Shown here: piece by piece, positions 33,058-42,651 of the stretch
Layout of the letters: every line of letters starts with the position of its first letter
How positions within the stretch are numbered: the stretch's first letter is position 1
The notes under the pieces: model-generated
Seen by the model: only the letters and a program-made list of their open reading frames with translations
The model's database searches: none
What the model was told of the DNA's origin: nothing
Program-made: the position numbers and the translations under genes
Origin: Clostridia bacterium
Lineage (GTDB): Bacteria > Bacillota > Clostridia > Oscillospirales > CAG-272
Reading direction: 5' to 3'
DNA length: 47,912 nt
NCBI GenBank assembly: GCA_017507985.1
Contig: JAFVZV010000069.1
Location: 1 to 47,912, forward strand

Positions 33058-33123
33058 AATAAATAGCTCCTTATTATAATAAAAATAAGTAGTGAATTTT
33101 GAGCCAAGCCCAAATCCTCATGT

Positions 33124-33152
33124 ATTATATCATTATTGGGTAGGGATGTCAA
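33124..33152 (-). promoter_or_regulatory. malQ-pulA promoter, perfect consensus
   Basis: Minus strand TTGACA (33152-33147), exactly 17 bases, TATAAT (33129-33124). Transcription starts near 33117, giving a ~60-base leader. No CcpA-type operator was recognised by eye. Confidence 0.88.
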
Positions 33153-33159
33153 CCGAAAA

Positions 33160-33292
33160 TTGATTTTTGTTGTCTAATTTGTATATAATGGACAGAATAC
33201 AAGACATATATTTGTGAAAAGCAACAAATTCATTGCCGTAAACAAGCAAAAAGCGAATGACTCGATCGATTCCATTCGCTTTCTCACTTTTA
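33160..33292 (+). ncRNA. candidate small RNA
   Basis: Plus-strand TTGATT (33160-33165), an 18-base spacer and TATAAT (33184-33189) form a promoter divergent from malQ. About 60 bases downstream, AAAGCGAATG (33250-33259) pairs with CATTCGCTTT (33273-33282), followed by a T-rich segment. There is no open frame with a ribosome binding site between. The predicted transcript is ~95 bases. No known RNA family was recognised, so this remains a candidate only. Confidence 0.35.
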
Positions 33293-33400
33293 GGCAGAGT
33301 AGATGGGGGGGCCCCGCCGCTTGCGGTAACCTCTGCCCGTAGCGGCGTGCTACAGCCTCAAATTTTGCCTTGTCCTATTTTTTAAGGTTCTTGAAAGGGG

Positions 33401-33436
33401 TACGGGGGAAACTTCTTGAAAGAAGTTTCCCCCGTA
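33401..33436 (-). terminator. long hairpin after clpX
   Basis: A 17-bp perfect stem (TACGGGGGAAACTTCTT and its complement) with a 2-base formal loop, 14 bases after the clpX stop on the minus strand. The T-run is weak. It resembles G-rich intergenic hairpins that recur in clostridial genomes, and a related one is at 45847-45886. In the rest of the gap 33058-33449, 33293-33400 is G/C-rich with no gene. Confidence 0.65.
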
Positions 33437-33449
33437 TTACATACCCAAA

Positions 33450-34790
33450 TTATTCCGCATCAGGCAGAGCAGGTGCTTCGGCTGCTTTGAGCAGATACGT
33501 TGGCTGACCCTCGCCTCGAACAAACGCAGGAGTGATTTGTACCTCGATAATGTCCTTACGTGAAGGAATCTCATACATCATGCGCGTCATCATTTTCTCC
33601 AAAATAGAGCGAAGACCGCGCGCGCCTGTGTTGCGTTCCAGCGCTTGCGAAGCGACCTCTGCGAGCGCCTCGGGAGTAAACGTCAGTTTCACGCCGTCCA
33701 TGTCGAACAGCTTCATATACTGCTTGACAAGCGAGTTTTTGGGCTCGCTGATGATGCGCACCAGCGCCTCACGGTCAAGGTCAGTCAGCGCGACCATGAC
33801 GGGTAAACGACCGACCAGCTCGGGGATCAAACCAAACTTGACAATGTCGTGTGCTGTTGCGTCATGGAAAATGCCATTCTCGCGGCGCTCGGCCTTTTTC
33901 TGAATTTTGCTTTCAAAGCCGATGGACTGGTTGCCCTGACGCTTCTCGATGATCTTTTCCAGCCCGTCAAACGCGCCACCGCAGATAAACAGGATATTCT
34001 CGGTGTTGACCTGAATGAACTCCTGGTTGGGATGCTTACGCCCGCCTTGGGGAGGAACGTTGGACACCGTTCCTTCCAAAATCTTCAAAAGTGCCTGCTG
34101 AACACCCTCGCCCGATACGTCGCGGGTGATGGAGCGGTTTTCACTTTTGCGTGAGATTTTGTCGATCTCATCGATATAAATGATACCTCTCTCGGCCAGC
34201 TCCACATTGTAGTCTGCTGCTTGGATCAGACGGAGCAGAATGTTCTCAACATCCTCGCCTACGTAACCTGCTTCTGTCAGCGTAGTTGCGTCGGCAATGG
34301 CAAAGGGAACCTGCATCATCTTAGCCAAGGTCTGGGCAAGATAGGTCTTACCGACACCGGTAGGGCCGAGCAGCAGTACGTTGCTCTTTTGCAGCTCAAC
34401 GTCATCGAACGGGGAGGACGTAGTGTTTTTATTCTTTTTCTGTTGTTTTGACAGAATGCGCTTATAGTGGTTATATACAGCTACAGACAGCGTTACCTTG
34501 GCTTCGTCCTGACCGATGACGTACTCGTCCAGTCCTGCTTTGATCTCTGCAGGGCGGGGCAACGTTTCCAGTGTCAGCGACATACCCATACCGTCGCCAC
34601 CGTGGGAGGCGTAGTCTTCTTCCTCCAGCGTCTGGTTGATCAGCTCGTCGCAGGCATCGACACAAAAGTCGCAGATATAAATGCCCGTAGGAGAGGGGAT
34701 CAGGAAGTTGACCTGGTGCTCATTGCGTCCGCAAAAGGCACAGCGGCGCAGCTCGCCCTGGTTCTTTCCCGTGTTGTTATTGTTTGCCAT
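33450..34790 (-). CDS. clpX: ATP-dependent Clp protease ATPase subunit ClpX
   Basis: 446 aa. N-terminal zinc-binding domain (CAFC .. CDFC), Walker A GPTGVGKT at 142-149, pore loop GYVGEDVE, Walker B IIYIDEID with Asp207-Glu208, and sensor 2 region GARGLRSI. It unfolds tagged proteins and feeds them to ClpP in the cytoplasm. It lies 25 bases after clpP. The Asn-rich start ([10 protein letters not shown]) and the Ala/Pro-rich tail are lineage-specific. Confidence 0.97.
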   Translation of the reverse strand: MANNNNTGKNQGELRRCAFCGRNEHQVNFLIPSPTGIYICDFCVDACDELINQTLEEEDYASHGGDGMGMSLTLETLPRPAEIKAGLDEYVIGQDEAKVTLSVAVYNHYKRILSKQQKKNKNTTSSPFDDVELQKSNVLLLGPTGVGKTYLAQTLAKMMQVPFAIADATTLTEAGYVGEDVENILLRLIQAADYNVELAERGIIYIDEIDKISRKSENRSITRDVSGEGVQQALLKILEGTVSNVPPQGGRKHPNQEFIQVNTENILFICGGAFDGLEKIIEKRQGNQSIGFESKIQKKAERRENGIFHDATAHDIVKFGLIPELVGRLPVMVALTDLDREALVRIISEPKNSLVKQYMKLFDMDGVKLTFTPEALAEVASQALERNTGARGLRSILEKMMTRMMYEIPSRKDIIEVQITPAFVRGEGQPTYLLKAAEAPALPDAE

Positions 34791-34815
34791 GCGTGTTTCC
34801 TCGCTTGATCGAAAC

Positions 34816-35424
34816 TCAGGCGCGCTTGGTCAGAATCTTATCGATCAGACCGTATTCGAGAGCCTGCGCGCTGGTCATGAAGTTGTCGCGCTCTGTGTCG
34901 CGAGCGATCTCCTCAATTGACTTGCCCGTGTTTTCGGCAAGAATGCGGTTGAGGTTATCGCGAGTGCGCAGAATGAGATCAGCTTGGATCTTGATGTCCG
35001 TAGCCTGACCCTTGGCACCGCCCAGTGGTTGGTGAATCATGATCTCACTGTTGGGAAGTGCGATTCTTTTGCCTTTAGCGCCTGCGGCAAGCAGGAATGC
35101 GCCCATGCTGGCGGCCATGCCGATGCAGATGGTCGATACGTCACACTTGATGAAATTCATGGTGTCGTAGATGGCCATGCCAGCCGTGACCGAACCGCCG
35201 GGGCTGTTGATGTACAGACTGATGTCCTTGTCGGGGTCCTCTGCTTCAAGGAAGAGAAGCTGTGCTACGACCAAAGACGCCGTTACGTCATTGACCTCGT
35301 CGGACAAAAAGACGATGCGGTCATTAAGAAGACGGGAATAAATATCGTAGGCACGCTCGCCCTTGCCGGTCTGCTCGACAACGGTAGGAACGAGGGCTGC
35401 ACGGGGGGAATAAAAATCTTGCAT
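34816..35424 (-). CDS. clpP: ATP-dependent Clp protease proteolytic subunit ClpP
   Basis: 202 aa. Catalytic triad Ser106 (GMAASMGAF), His131 (MIHQPLGG) and Asp180 (ERDNF), with family spacing. Forms two stacked heptamer rings that degrade proteins delivered by ClpX. Ribosome binding site GGAGG precedes the ATG. It is positioned after tig and before clpX, the conserved bacterial order. A hairpin between tig and clpP may set its level relative to trigger factor. Confidence 0.97.
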   Translation of the reverse strand: MQDFYSPRAALVPTVVEQTGKGERAYDIYSRLLNDRIVFLSDEVNDVTASLVVAQLLFLEAEDPDKDISLYINSPGGSVTAGMAIYDTMNFIKCDVSTICIGMAASMGAFLLAAGAKGKRIALPNSEIMIHQPLGGAKGQATDIKIQADLILRTRDNLNRILAENTGKSIEEIARDTERDNFMTSAQALEYGLIDKILTKRA

Positions 35425-35455
35425 GGGTAATACCTCCGTATTTTGTTTTATTGGG

Positions 35456-35491
35456 AAAAGACTGCCCGGCAGCGATGAGCATTGCCGGGCA
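35456..35491 (-). terminator. hairpin between tig and clpP
   Basis: Minus strand TGCCCGGCA (35491-35483), an 11-base loop and TGCCGGGCA (35471-35463), followed by CTTTTCC. A partial terminator or attenuator between trigger factor and the protease genes. No separate strong promoter for clpP was found in the 30 bases below it. Confidence 0.7.
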
Positions 35492-35519
35492 ATCGATGTT
35501 TTGACAAAACAGTTCGGGA

Positions 35520-36818
35520 TTATTCGGCGTCAGCAGGCTTTGCTACGATGACAGCCTTCTCCTTCACCAGTTCCATAGCCTTCTTGACCTTCATATCGGC
35601 GATGATGGCATCGGAAGTAATCATGGACTTGACCTTCTCAACATCCATATTATACGCCTTAGCGATGGTAGCATATTCCTCGGCTACCTCGTCATCGGTA
35701 GGAACGATGTTCTCCAGCTCTGCGATCTTTTCGAGCGCCAGACGGCACTTGACCTGGCTCTCTGCCTGAGGACGCATCTGCTCGCGCAACTGCTCCAGTG
35801 TCATGCCGGTGTACTTGAAGTAGGTGTTCAGGTCCAGACCCTGCATACGCAGTCTGTTGTCGTAGTCGCGAACGAAATTCTCAGTCTCTTCAACGAACAT
35901 AGGCTCGGGAATATCGGCAACCAGCTTATCCATCAGAACCTTCATCAGATCATTCTCGAATGCGGCGTTGGCGCTGTCCTCATGCTGCTTTTCCAGTTTT
36001 GCCTTCCAATCAGCACGGTATTCATCTACGGTATCGAATTCGGAAACGTCCTTGACAAACTCGTCATCCAACTCGGGCAGCTCGATCTTCTGCAGCTTAT
36101 TCAGCGTGACCTTGAATACGGCAGCCTTGCCTGCGAGATCGGGTGCATGGTATTCCTCGGGGAAGGTCACGTTTACGTCAAAGGCATCACCTACGTTGTG
36201 ACCGACGATCTGATCCTCAAAGCCGGGGATAAAGGTGTTAGAGCCCAGCTCAAGAGCATAATCGGTTCCTTTACCGCCCTCAAAGGGAACCTCGTCCAAA
36301 AAGCCCTCAAAATCGATGGTTGCGGTGTCACCGTTTTCAGCGGCGCGATCGGCAACGTCGGTTTCACGAGAGTTGCGATTGCGAACGCCAAAGATCTCGT
36401 TGTCGATTTCCTCTTCAGTTACGGGAGCAACCTCCTTTGCAACTTCAATGCCGAAGTAATCCTTAATTTCTACCTCAGGCTTCACGTAAACGACAGCGGA
36501 GAATACGACGCCGTTTTCGTCGCAGGAAACAACGTCAAACTCGGGCTGGCCAACGACAACGATACCTGCCTCCTTGACAGCCTCGTCAAATGCGCCGGGC
36601 AGGATGGCATTGAAAGCGCCCTCATAGAATGCGCCCTTGCCGTACATTCTTTCGATGACGGAGCGAGGAGCCTTACCCTTGCGGAAGCCGGGAACGTTGA
36701 TATTCTTTACTTCTTTGCGATATTCTTTTTCGACGGCTGCATCGAAAATGTCTTTTTCCACCTTGAACTCAAGGACAACCTGGCCCTGTTCGTTCTTTTC
36801 ATTTTTTGTCAGTGTCAT
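35520..36818 (-). CDS. tig: trigger factor
   Basis: 432 aa, ATG at 36818 after GGAGG. N-terminal ribosome-binding domain with [11 protein letters not shown], a central FKBP-type prolyl isomerase domain ([27 protein letters not shown]), and a C-terminal helical chaperone domain. It binds nascent chains at the ribosome exit tunnel. It is first in the tig-clpP-clpX group. Confidence 0.97.
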   Translation of the reverse strand: MTLTKNEKNEQGQVVLEFKVEKDIFDAAVEKEYRKEVKNINVPGFRKGKAPRSVIERMYGKGAFYEGAFNAILPGAFDEAVKEAGIVVVGQPEFDVVSCDENGVVFSAVVYVKPEVEIKDYFGIEVAKEVAPVTEEEIDNEIFGVRNRNSRETDVADRAAENGDTATIDFEGFLDEVPFEGGKGTDYALELGSNTFIPGFEDQIVGHNVGDAFDVNVTFPEEYHAPDLAGKAAVFKVTLNKLQKIELPELDDEFVKDVSEFDTVDEYRADWKAKLEKQHEDSANAAFENDLMKVLMDKLVADIPEPMFVEETENFVRDYDNRLRMQGLDLNTYFKYTGMTLEQLREQMRPQAESQVKCRLALEKIAELENIVPTDDEVAEEYATIAKAYNMDVEKVKSMITSDAIIADMKVKKAMELVKEKAVIVAKPADAE

Positions 36819-36870
36819 GTTTTTTCCTCCGAAAATGTAGCACATAGCTAAAAATTTACATACATCCTAT

Positions 36871-36899
36871 ATTTTACTGAATTTTGTCAGAATTGTCAA
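36871..36899 (-). promoter_or_regulatory. tig promoter
   Basis: Minus strand TTGACA (36899-36894), a 17-base spacer and TAAAAT (36876-36871), 53 bases before the tig ATG. No CtsR-type direct repeat was seen. Confidence 0.8.
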
Positions 36900-36926
36900 G
36901 AGTTTTTGCTATTTTTCTTTTGAAAA

Positions 36927-37688
36927 TCAAGTGAAATTGAAGCGTTCGGTCGGAAAAACGGGCAACGGTGTAAAGCGCAGATGATCAGCCGCACACAAAA
37001 TGTAATGGATACCGTCTACGACATTCGGTATTCCCTCGGGAAGGTCGCTGTGAATGTGCCCGTAATAACAGCGCTTCACTCCATACTCACCCAACACGTC
37101 CATCAATTCCCGACAGCGAAAATCACCAAACACAGGCGGAAAATGCAAAAAGGGAACGATCTCACGCGTAAGCCCACTCAGCTCTCGCTGTTGCTGCTGT
37201 ATCTTGTTGGCTGCTTCCAGACTCAGACGAAGTCTGCCGACCTCGCGGTTGATGATCTTATCGTAATCGACCTCGCCAACGGTGTTTTGCAGTTTTTCGT
37301 CATAAAACCATCCACGCGTGCCGCAGACGATCATATTCTCGATGAAATAGGCATTATTGTATAGGATATGCAACGAGTCAAATTTGTTTTCTTCAAAAAA
37401 ACTGTTCATCTTGGATGCCGTTGTCCAAAAGAAATCGTGATTTCCTTTGCCGATCAGCTTTTGACCGGGCAAGGCATGAAGAAAAGCCAGATCTTCTTTG
37501 GCTTGCTCGAGTGTCATTGCCCAGGAAATGTCACCGGGCAGAACGACCGTGTCACTCTCGCTCACCACGGCACGCCAATTTTTTTCTATGCGACTGACAT
37601 AGTTTTGCCAGCGTGAGCCAAAGGCTTCCATGGATTTATCTGCGTGGCGAATGGCCAGATGCGGATCGGACAGAACAAAAAGTGCCAT
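36927..37688 (-). CDS. metallophosphoesterase
   Basis: 253 aa, ATG at 37688 after GAAAGGA. Calcineurin-like phosphoesterase motifs are in order: LSDPHLA (Asp8, His10), LPGDISW, GKGNHDFFW and YYGHIHSD. It needs two metal ions and hydrolyses phosphomonoesters or diesters; the substrate is unknown. Upstream lies a divergent DUF1540 gene, with a 16-bp palindrome (37758-37773, CGCCGAT-CC-ATCGGCG) between them that could be regulatory. Confidence 0.88.
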   Translation of the reverse strand: MALFVLSDPHLAIRHADKSMEAFGSRWQNYVSRIEKNWRAVVSESDTVVLPGDISWAMTLEQAKEDLAFLHALPGQKLIGKGNHDFFWTTASKMNSFFEENKFDSLHILYNNAYFIENMIVCGTRGWFYDEKLQNTVGEVDYDKIINREVGRLRLSLEAANKIQQQQRELSGLTREIVPFLHFPPVFGDFRCRELMDVLGEYGVKRCYYGHIHSDLPEGIPNVVDGIHYILCAADHLRFTPLPVFPTERFNFT

Positions 37689-37806
37689 GATGCTTTCCTT
37701 TCGTGAGAATAGTGATGTAGGGATAAAGAGAGACATTTGGGGTAAAATAATGATGTTCGCCGATCCATCGGCGGCAATCACCAATATTGGATAGGAGCTT
37801 TGAAAA

Positions 37807-38001
37807 ATGATGAATGATCAGAACAAGCGCGGCTGCTGTGGTAAGGACCACATCAACGGCATCGTCTGCAACGTAACTAATTGTGTCTACCACGATTGTG
37901 AAACGCATTGTACTGCCAAGGAAATTGCCGTAGGCCCCAGCTATGCAACGACTTCTCAGGATACGATCTGCGCAACTTTTAAGCAGAAGAAGGATATTTG
38001 A
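37807..38001 (+). CDS. DUF1540 small Cys-rich protein
   Basis: 64 aa, ATG at 37807 with GGAG 9 bases upstream. The DUF1540 core is VCNVTNCVYHDCETHCTAKEIAVG, with further Cys at CC (10-11) and near the end. These tiny proteins are widespread in Clostridia and presumably bind metal through the Cys/His set. Their role is unknown. It has its own strong terminator. Confidence 0.85.
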   Translation: MMNDQNKRGCCGKDHINGIVCNVTNCVYHDCETHCTAKEIAVGPSYATTSQDTICATFKQKKDI

Positions 38002-38014
38002 GCTATTTCTTCGG

Positions 38015-38044
38015 AACGGCTGCCGATCTCGGCAGCCGTTTTTT
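38015..38044 (+). terminator. terminator after DUF1540 gene
   Basis: AACGGCTGCCGA, loop TC, TCGGCAGCCGTT, then TTTT. It may also stop minus-strand transcription past thrC. Confidence 0.92.
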
Positions 38045-38053
38045 GCATTGCGA

Positions 38054-39544
38054 TTACAGCCCCAGCGTTTCGTAGACCGAAGCGGTCATGCCAGAGGCAT
38101 CAATAACGTCGGTGAAGCGTACGGTGCGCTCGGCAAGTCCTGCAAGAGGATAAGGGATTTCGGTTCCCGTCATCGCGGACAGCTCATCCAGCGCGGCCAG
38201 ATCGTCGGTCGGCTCCTTGCCGGAAACGGCACGGTATACGTTGTTAGCAAACTTGTAAGGGCTTGCTGTCGAAGCGACAACCATGGGGGCAGTATCAGCG
38301 GCATCGGCGCGGTACTTGTCAGCACAGGAGAGCGCGACCGCTGTGTGAGTATCGGATAGGTAGCCGTTATCGTTCCATACCTTGGAGATAGCGGTGGTCG
38401 TTTCATCTTCGTCAGCATAATAGCCTACAAAGACACGGTCAATTTCAGCTTTGACCTCAGGCGTGACGGTATAGCAGCCTTTTTCGTTCAGCTGTGCCAT
38501 GCAGTCTGCGGTAACAGCGGGACCTGCGGTGAAGTAGAGCAGACGTTCAAGATTGCTCGAAATGAGAATGTCCATCGAGGGGGACATGGTCAGATGGAAG
38601 GCACGGTTGCGGTCATATGTGCCGGTGCGCAAAAAGTCAGTCAAAACGTGGTTTTTGTTGGAAGCGCAGATCAGCTTGCCAATGGGCAGACCCATGCGGC
38701 GCGCCAGATATGCGGCAAAAATATTACCGAAGTTGCCCGTGGGAACGCAGACGTTGAAGGTTTCGCCTTCGCCCAGCTTGCCGCCGTTGGTGAGGTCGCA
38801 CCAAGCGGATACGTAGTAAACGATCTGAGGGAGCAGTCTGCCCCAGTTGATCGAGTTGGCGCTGGAGAGCAGATAGCCACCCTCGTTCAGGCGGTCGGCG
38901 ACGACGCTGTCACCGAAAATGCGCTTGACGCCCGTTTGCGCATCGTCAAAATTGCCGCGAATAGCCAATACACGGACGTTTTCGCCCTGCTGGGTCGCCA
39001 TTTGCAGCTTTTGCACGCGGCTGACACCGTCAACGGGATAGAAAACGATCATCTTGGTCTGGTCGATGTCGCGATAGCCCTCCAGTGCGGCCTTACCTGT
39101 GTCACCCGAGGTGGCGACGAGAATGAGCGCCGTGCGGTCCTCGCCCGTCTTTTTCAGCGCGCGAGAGAGAAGGCGAGGCATGATCTGCAGAGCCATGTCC
39201 TTGAAAGCGGCTGTGGGACCGTGCCACAGTTCAAGAGAATAAAGGTCGGCGTTACCAACCGCGCACAACGGTGCGGCACCGCCGCGGAAGGATTCAAGCG
39301 CATAGGCGGCCTGACAATCGGACAGTAATTCTTCGTAAGTATAATCAGCAAGGAACAGCTTCATCATTTTAGCGGCGCGCGTTGCGTAATCGTCAGCGCA
39401 CAGCTCGCTCAAAAATTCTTTGGTCAGCGTGGGCAAGCATTCGGGGACAAACAATCCGCCATCATTCGCTAGGCCCTGCTTGATGGCTTGGGCGGCGCTG
39501 ACGGGAAATTCCTTCTTTTGGTCTCTGGTGCTGTAGTAATTCAT
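38054..39544 (-). CDS. thrC: threonine synthase
   Basis: 496 aa, ATG at 39544 after AAAGGATCACC. This is the longer threonine synthase type (N-terminal FPVSAAQAIKQGLANDGGLFVP). PLP Lys115 lies in HGPTAAFKDMALQ; ATSGDTGKAALEG binds PLP phosphate, and PTGNFGNIFAAYLA follows. It makes threonine from O-phosphohomoserine. It is last in the lepB-thrC minus-strand group, 46 bases after the dipeptidase. No other thr genes are nearby. Confidence 0.95.
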   Translation of the reverse strand: MNYYSTRDQKKEFPVSAAQAIKQGLANDGGLFVPECLPTLTKEFLSELCADDYATRAAKMMKLFLADYTYEELLSDCQAAYALESFRGGAAPLCAVGNADLYSLELWHGPTAAFKDMALQIMPRLLSRALKKTGEDRTALILVATSGDTGKAALEGYRDIDQTKMIVFYPVDGVSRVQKLQMATQQGENVRVLAIRGNFDDAQTGVKRIFGDSVVADRLNEGGYLLSSANSINWGRLLPQIVYYVSAWCDLTNGGKLGEGETFNVCVPTGNFGNIFAAYLARRMGLPIGKLICASNKNHVLTDFLRTGTYDRNRAFHLTMSPSMDILISSNLERLLYFTAGPAVTADCMAQLNEKGCYTVTPEVKAEIDRVFVGYYADEDETTTAISKVWNDNGYLSDTHTAVALSCADKYRADAADTAPMVVASTASPYKFANNVYRAVSGKEPTDDLAALDELSAMTGTEIPYPLAGLAERTVRFTDVIDASGMTASVYETLGL

Positions 39545-39590
39545 GGCTTTGGTGATCCTTTCGGTATAACTAATATATGGAAAATTAATA

Positions 39591-40547
39591 TCAGCAGGGT
39601 GCGCTGAGATGGTTCTGAATAAAGCTTTGGGCATTGTCGCTAAATATTTTGCGGATAAGCGTCTCGGAGTATCCGCGCGCCTCCATGGCTTTGGCCACAA
39701 GCATTACGTGATCGACAGTAGTAATACCCGTCGGTAAGGACGCGCCGTCAAGGTCTCCGCCCATCGCGATGTGTGCCTCGCCGCCAAGTGAGAGAAAATG
39801 CTCGATGTGAGGGATCATATCCTCGGGGCAGGCGTAGCCGTCTTTGTCACAATTCTTGACGTGATGCGCACAGAGGTTGAGACCGACAATGCCGCCCAGC
39901 GCGATCAGGCGTTTGAAGTGCTCATCTCGCAGATTGCGGGAATGATCCCAAACGGCGTAAGCGTTGGAATGGGTAGCGATGACGGGGCGCTCGGCTTGCT
40001 CAGCCAGCGTCAGAATATCGTCGGCGCTTTTGGCAGATGCGTGCGAAATATCGGGAACGATTCCGAGGTCAAAGCAGCGCTTGACGACCTCCTTGCCGAA
40101 ATCGGTCAAGCCCGCATCGGTATTGTGGGCGCCACCGATACAGCTTTCACCTGCCCACATCAGTGTCAGATATTTGACACCGCGTGCCGCCAATTCCTCC
40201 AAGCGCTCGAGCTTTCCGGCCAGAAGACGCGCGTCCTCTACGGCAAGAAATGCCGCAACCTTTTCGTTCTCCCATGCTGTGCTGAGCTCCTGTGCGGTGC
40301 GTACGCGGCAGATGCCTTCGTTTTCGGCAATCAGTCGGTCAAAGTGATCTGAAACGGTGATGAAATCGTCAAAGATCTGCTCGTCGGTGCGTTTGTAGCT
40401 GCCCCATACGGCAAAAAATTGAGCGTAGCGGTGATAGACTGCGGCCTTGTCGAGTGAGATAGCCAATTGATTGGTTTGCAGTTGCTGCTCCTTACGATAT
40501 AGCTCCAGAGCCGTGTCGCAGTGCAGGTCAATGTAATTGAGATTCAT
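39591..40547 (-). CDS. membrane dipeptidase (M19, renal dipeptidase family)
   Basis: 318 aa. Zinc ligands fit His9 and Asp11 (DLHCDT), Glu in FLAVEDARLL, and His in DISHAS and IATHSNA. The GGDLDG motif closes the barrel. It splits dipeptides, including some with D-residues, and may recycle peptidoglycan or act on beta-lactam-like bonds. No signal peptide, so it is cytoplasmic despite the family name. GAGGAG precedes the ATG. Confidence 0.92.
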   Translation of the reverse strand: MNLNYIDLHCDTALELYRKEQQLQTNQLAISLDKAAVYHRYAQFFAVWGSYKRTDEQIFDDFITVSDHFDRLIAENEGICRVRTAQELSTAWENEKVAAFLAVEDARLLAGKLERLEELAARGVKYLTLMWAGESCIGGAHNTDAGLTDFGKEVVKRCFDLGIVPDISHASAKSADDILTLAEQAERPVIATHSNAYAVWDHSRNLRDEHFKRLIALGGIVGLNLCAHHVKNCDKDGYACPEDMIPHIEHFLSLGGEAHIAMGGDLDGASLPTGITTVDHVMLVAKAMEARGYSETLIRKIFSDNAQSFIQNHLSAPC

Positions 40548-40568
40548 GATAAAAGCTCCTCTTACGCC

Positions 40569-40970
40569 TTATCTGGCGAGAAATGCGTTGCGTATGTGAT
40601 GAATGTTGAGCAGTTGGGGTGGCGCACCCTCGACGGTCTTTTTCAGATAAACTTCAATGACGTCCAACCGTGGCTGCAGCGTGTTTTGGGGATGTTGCCG
40701 CAGATAATTTTGCGCCGCCAGAACGACGTTTCTTTGCTTGGCTAAGCCTACCGCTCTTGACGGACGCCCGTATGTCATGCTTTCGGGAATATGGCAGGAG
40801 CGCGTTTTGACTTCGACGAACACAAGAAATTCATGGTCATGCGCGATGATATCGATCTCATGATGACCGCTTCGATAGTTGCGCGCAATAACAGTATATC
40901 CGTTTTGCTCCAAAAATTTAACAGCAACGTCCTCACCCGTCTGTCCGACGGTGGCAGTTTGATGACTCAT
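40569..40970 (-). CDS. YraN family (UPF0102) nuclease-like protein
   Basis: 133 aa. The restriction-nuclease-like fold is shown by HEIDIIA (Asp40) and VFVEVKTRS (Glu53, Lys55), a PD-(D/E)xK pattern. UPF0102 members commonly sit next to rnhB, as here, with a 4-base overlap. A role in Holliday junction or branched DNA processing has been suggested for the fold, but is not settled. Confidence 0.92.
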   Translation of the reverse strand: MSHQTATVGQTGEDVAVKFLEQNGYTVIARNYRSGHHEIDIIAHDHEFLVFVEVKTRSCHIPESMTYGRPSRAVGLAKQRNVVLAAQNYLRQHPQNTLQPRLDVIEVYLKKTVEGAPPQLLNIHHIRNAFLAR

Positions 40971-41728
40971 ACGCGCTCTCCGTGTTTAAAATCCAAAATC
41001 CAAGCAGGCAGGCGGTCGCGGATATCCTGCGCTACACGGCCCTTGCAGTCTCTTGGAAATTCCCAAGAGGCCCTTTGCTTTGCGATCTCAATATCCTCGG
41101 GGCGCGCCTCGGTATCATCTGCCGCGTCGGGATGCAAAAAACGAATAAAACGTGCGCGATGAATGGGAGAAGCACCATGCTCACGCAACGCATTCATATG
41201 CGCTTTGGTGCCATAGCCCTTGTGTCCCGCAATGCCATATTGGGGATATTGTGCGTCCAGCTCGATACAGCCGCGGTCACGGCTGACCTTGGCAAGAATA
41301 GACGCGGCAGCAATTGAAGGGACGAGAGCATCGCCGTGAATGACTGCACGGGCGGGAAGAGGGAAATCACGATCGACATTACCGTCAATCAGCGCGGCCT
41401 CGGGGGCAGGGTACAGTCCGTCAATGGCACGGCGCATGGCCAAAAGTGAAGCCTCTAAAATATTATAGCGATCGATTTCCTCGACGCTCGATTGTGCGAT
41501 GCAATAGGTCAACGCCTTTTCTTTGATCTCGTCAAACAGCTTGTCACGCTTCTTTGCTGTCAGCTTTTTGGAATCGTTAAGTCCCTCAATGACTGTGCCT
41601 TGAGGCAAAATGCAGGCGGCGGCAACCACGGGACCGCACAGCGGGCCGCGTCCGGCCTCGTCCGCACCGCAGATCAGCGTATAGCCCAAGCCTTCAAAGT
41701 AGGCGAGCTCGGTGACGTCATTGGTCAT
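40967..41728 (-). CDS. rnhB: ribonuclease HII
   Basis: 253 aa, ATG at 41728 after AAAGGAGAG; this overlaps the rbgA end by 11 bases. Catalytic residues Asp23-Glu24 lie in [18 protein letters not shown], with further acids at IDGN and KVSRD. It nicks DNA at single ribonucleotides and removes RNA from hybrids. The C-terminal ~45 residues beyond the usual end ([18 protein letters not shown]...) form an extension. Confidence 0.94.
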   Translation of the reverse strand: MTNDVTELAYFEGLGYTLICGADEAGRGPLCGPVVAAACILPQGTVIEGLNDSKKLTAKKRDKLFDEIKEKALTYCIAQSSVEEIDRYNILEASLLAMRRAIDGLYPAPEAALIDGNVDRDFPLPARAVIHGDALVPSIAAASILAKVSRDRGCIELDAQYPQYGIAGHKGYGTKAHMNALREHGASPIHRARFIRFLHPDAADDTEARPEDIEIAKQRASWEFPRDCKGRVAQDIRDRLPAWILDFKHGERV

Positions 41729-42629
41729 TGGTGTCACTCTCCTTTGCCGTTTGCTTGTTTTTTGGCAATACGTCCAGCGTGATGCGCCCGATCTTAGCCG
41801 AGCGAAATTCGTCAATAAGCATAATGGCGGTGCGTTCGGTGTTGACCTCGCCACCCGAAATCAGCATGCCGCGGCGGCGACCGATGGCCTCGACCAGATC
41901 CCAATCGCTCAGCTCGTCCAGCTCCTGCGCCTCCTTGGCGATGGGGTAACGGCTGAGCATGAGGGAAGGGTATTGCTCACGCAATCTGCCGCACAGCTTC
42001 ATCGCAATGGTTTCAATATCCAAAACGGCGTCCTTGATGGCACCCGTGATGGCCAGATTTTCGCCGACGATCTGGTCTTCAAATTTGGGCCAGAGCAGAC
42101 CGGGCATGTCCATCAGATCGATGCCGATGGAGGTAGAATACCAAGCCTTGTCGACAGTCACGCCGGGGCGGTTTTCCACCTTGGCCTTTTTGTTGCCGAC
42201 CAGCTTGTTGATCAGGGTCGACTTGCCGACGTTGGGAATACCGAGGATCATGGCGCGCAGGCGTCTGCCCGCCATGCCGCGGCTTTCGTATTTTTCCGTC
42301 TTTTCCTTGAGAATATCCTGCACAGTTGGCAGAATGCGATTGATTCCCTCGCCGGTCAGACAGTCGATGGCCAGACAGCGTACGGTGTCGGAACGATAGT
42401 GATCAGCCCAACGCTTGGTTTTTTCGGGGTCTGCAAGTGCAGACTTGTTCAAAAGAATCAGTGTGGGCTTGTTGCCGATCAAGCGGGGCAACTCGGGGTT
42501 GCGCGAGCTATAGGGAATACGCGCGTCCAATATTTCGATGATCAGATCTACGTTTTTCAGATTTTCAGTGATCAGACGGCGAGTTTTCGCCATATGACCG
42601 GGAAACCATTGAATTTGTGTCGAAGGCAT
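41718..42629 (-). CDS. rbgA: ribosome biogenesis GTPase RbgA (YlqF)
   Basis: 303 aa. Circularly permuted GTPase: the G4-like NKSALAD comes before the P-loop GIPNVGKST (Lys136) and the G3 DMPGLLWP. The N-terminal [13 protein letters not shown] is diagnostic. It helps late assembly of the 50S subunit. Its stop overlaps rnhB, and lepB lies 22 bases upstream: the same order as in many Firmicutes. Confidence 0.96.
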   Translation of the reverse strand: MPSTQIQWFPGHMAKTRRLITENLKNVDLIIEILDARIPYSSRNPELPRLIGNKPTLILLNKSALADPEKTKRWADHYRSDTVRCLAIDCLTGEGINRILPTVQDILKEKTEKYESRGMAGRRLRAMILGIPNVGKSTLINKLVGNKKAKVENRPGVTVDKAWYSTSIGIDLMDMPGLLWPKFEDQIVGENLAITGAIKDAVLDIETIAMKLCGRLREQYPSLMLSRYPIAKEAQELDELSDWDLVEAIGRRRGMLISGGEVNTERTAIMLIDEFRSAKIGRITLDVLPKNKQTAKESDTNDQ

Positions 42630-42651
42630 ATGTGAAGTTCCTTTTTGTTTT

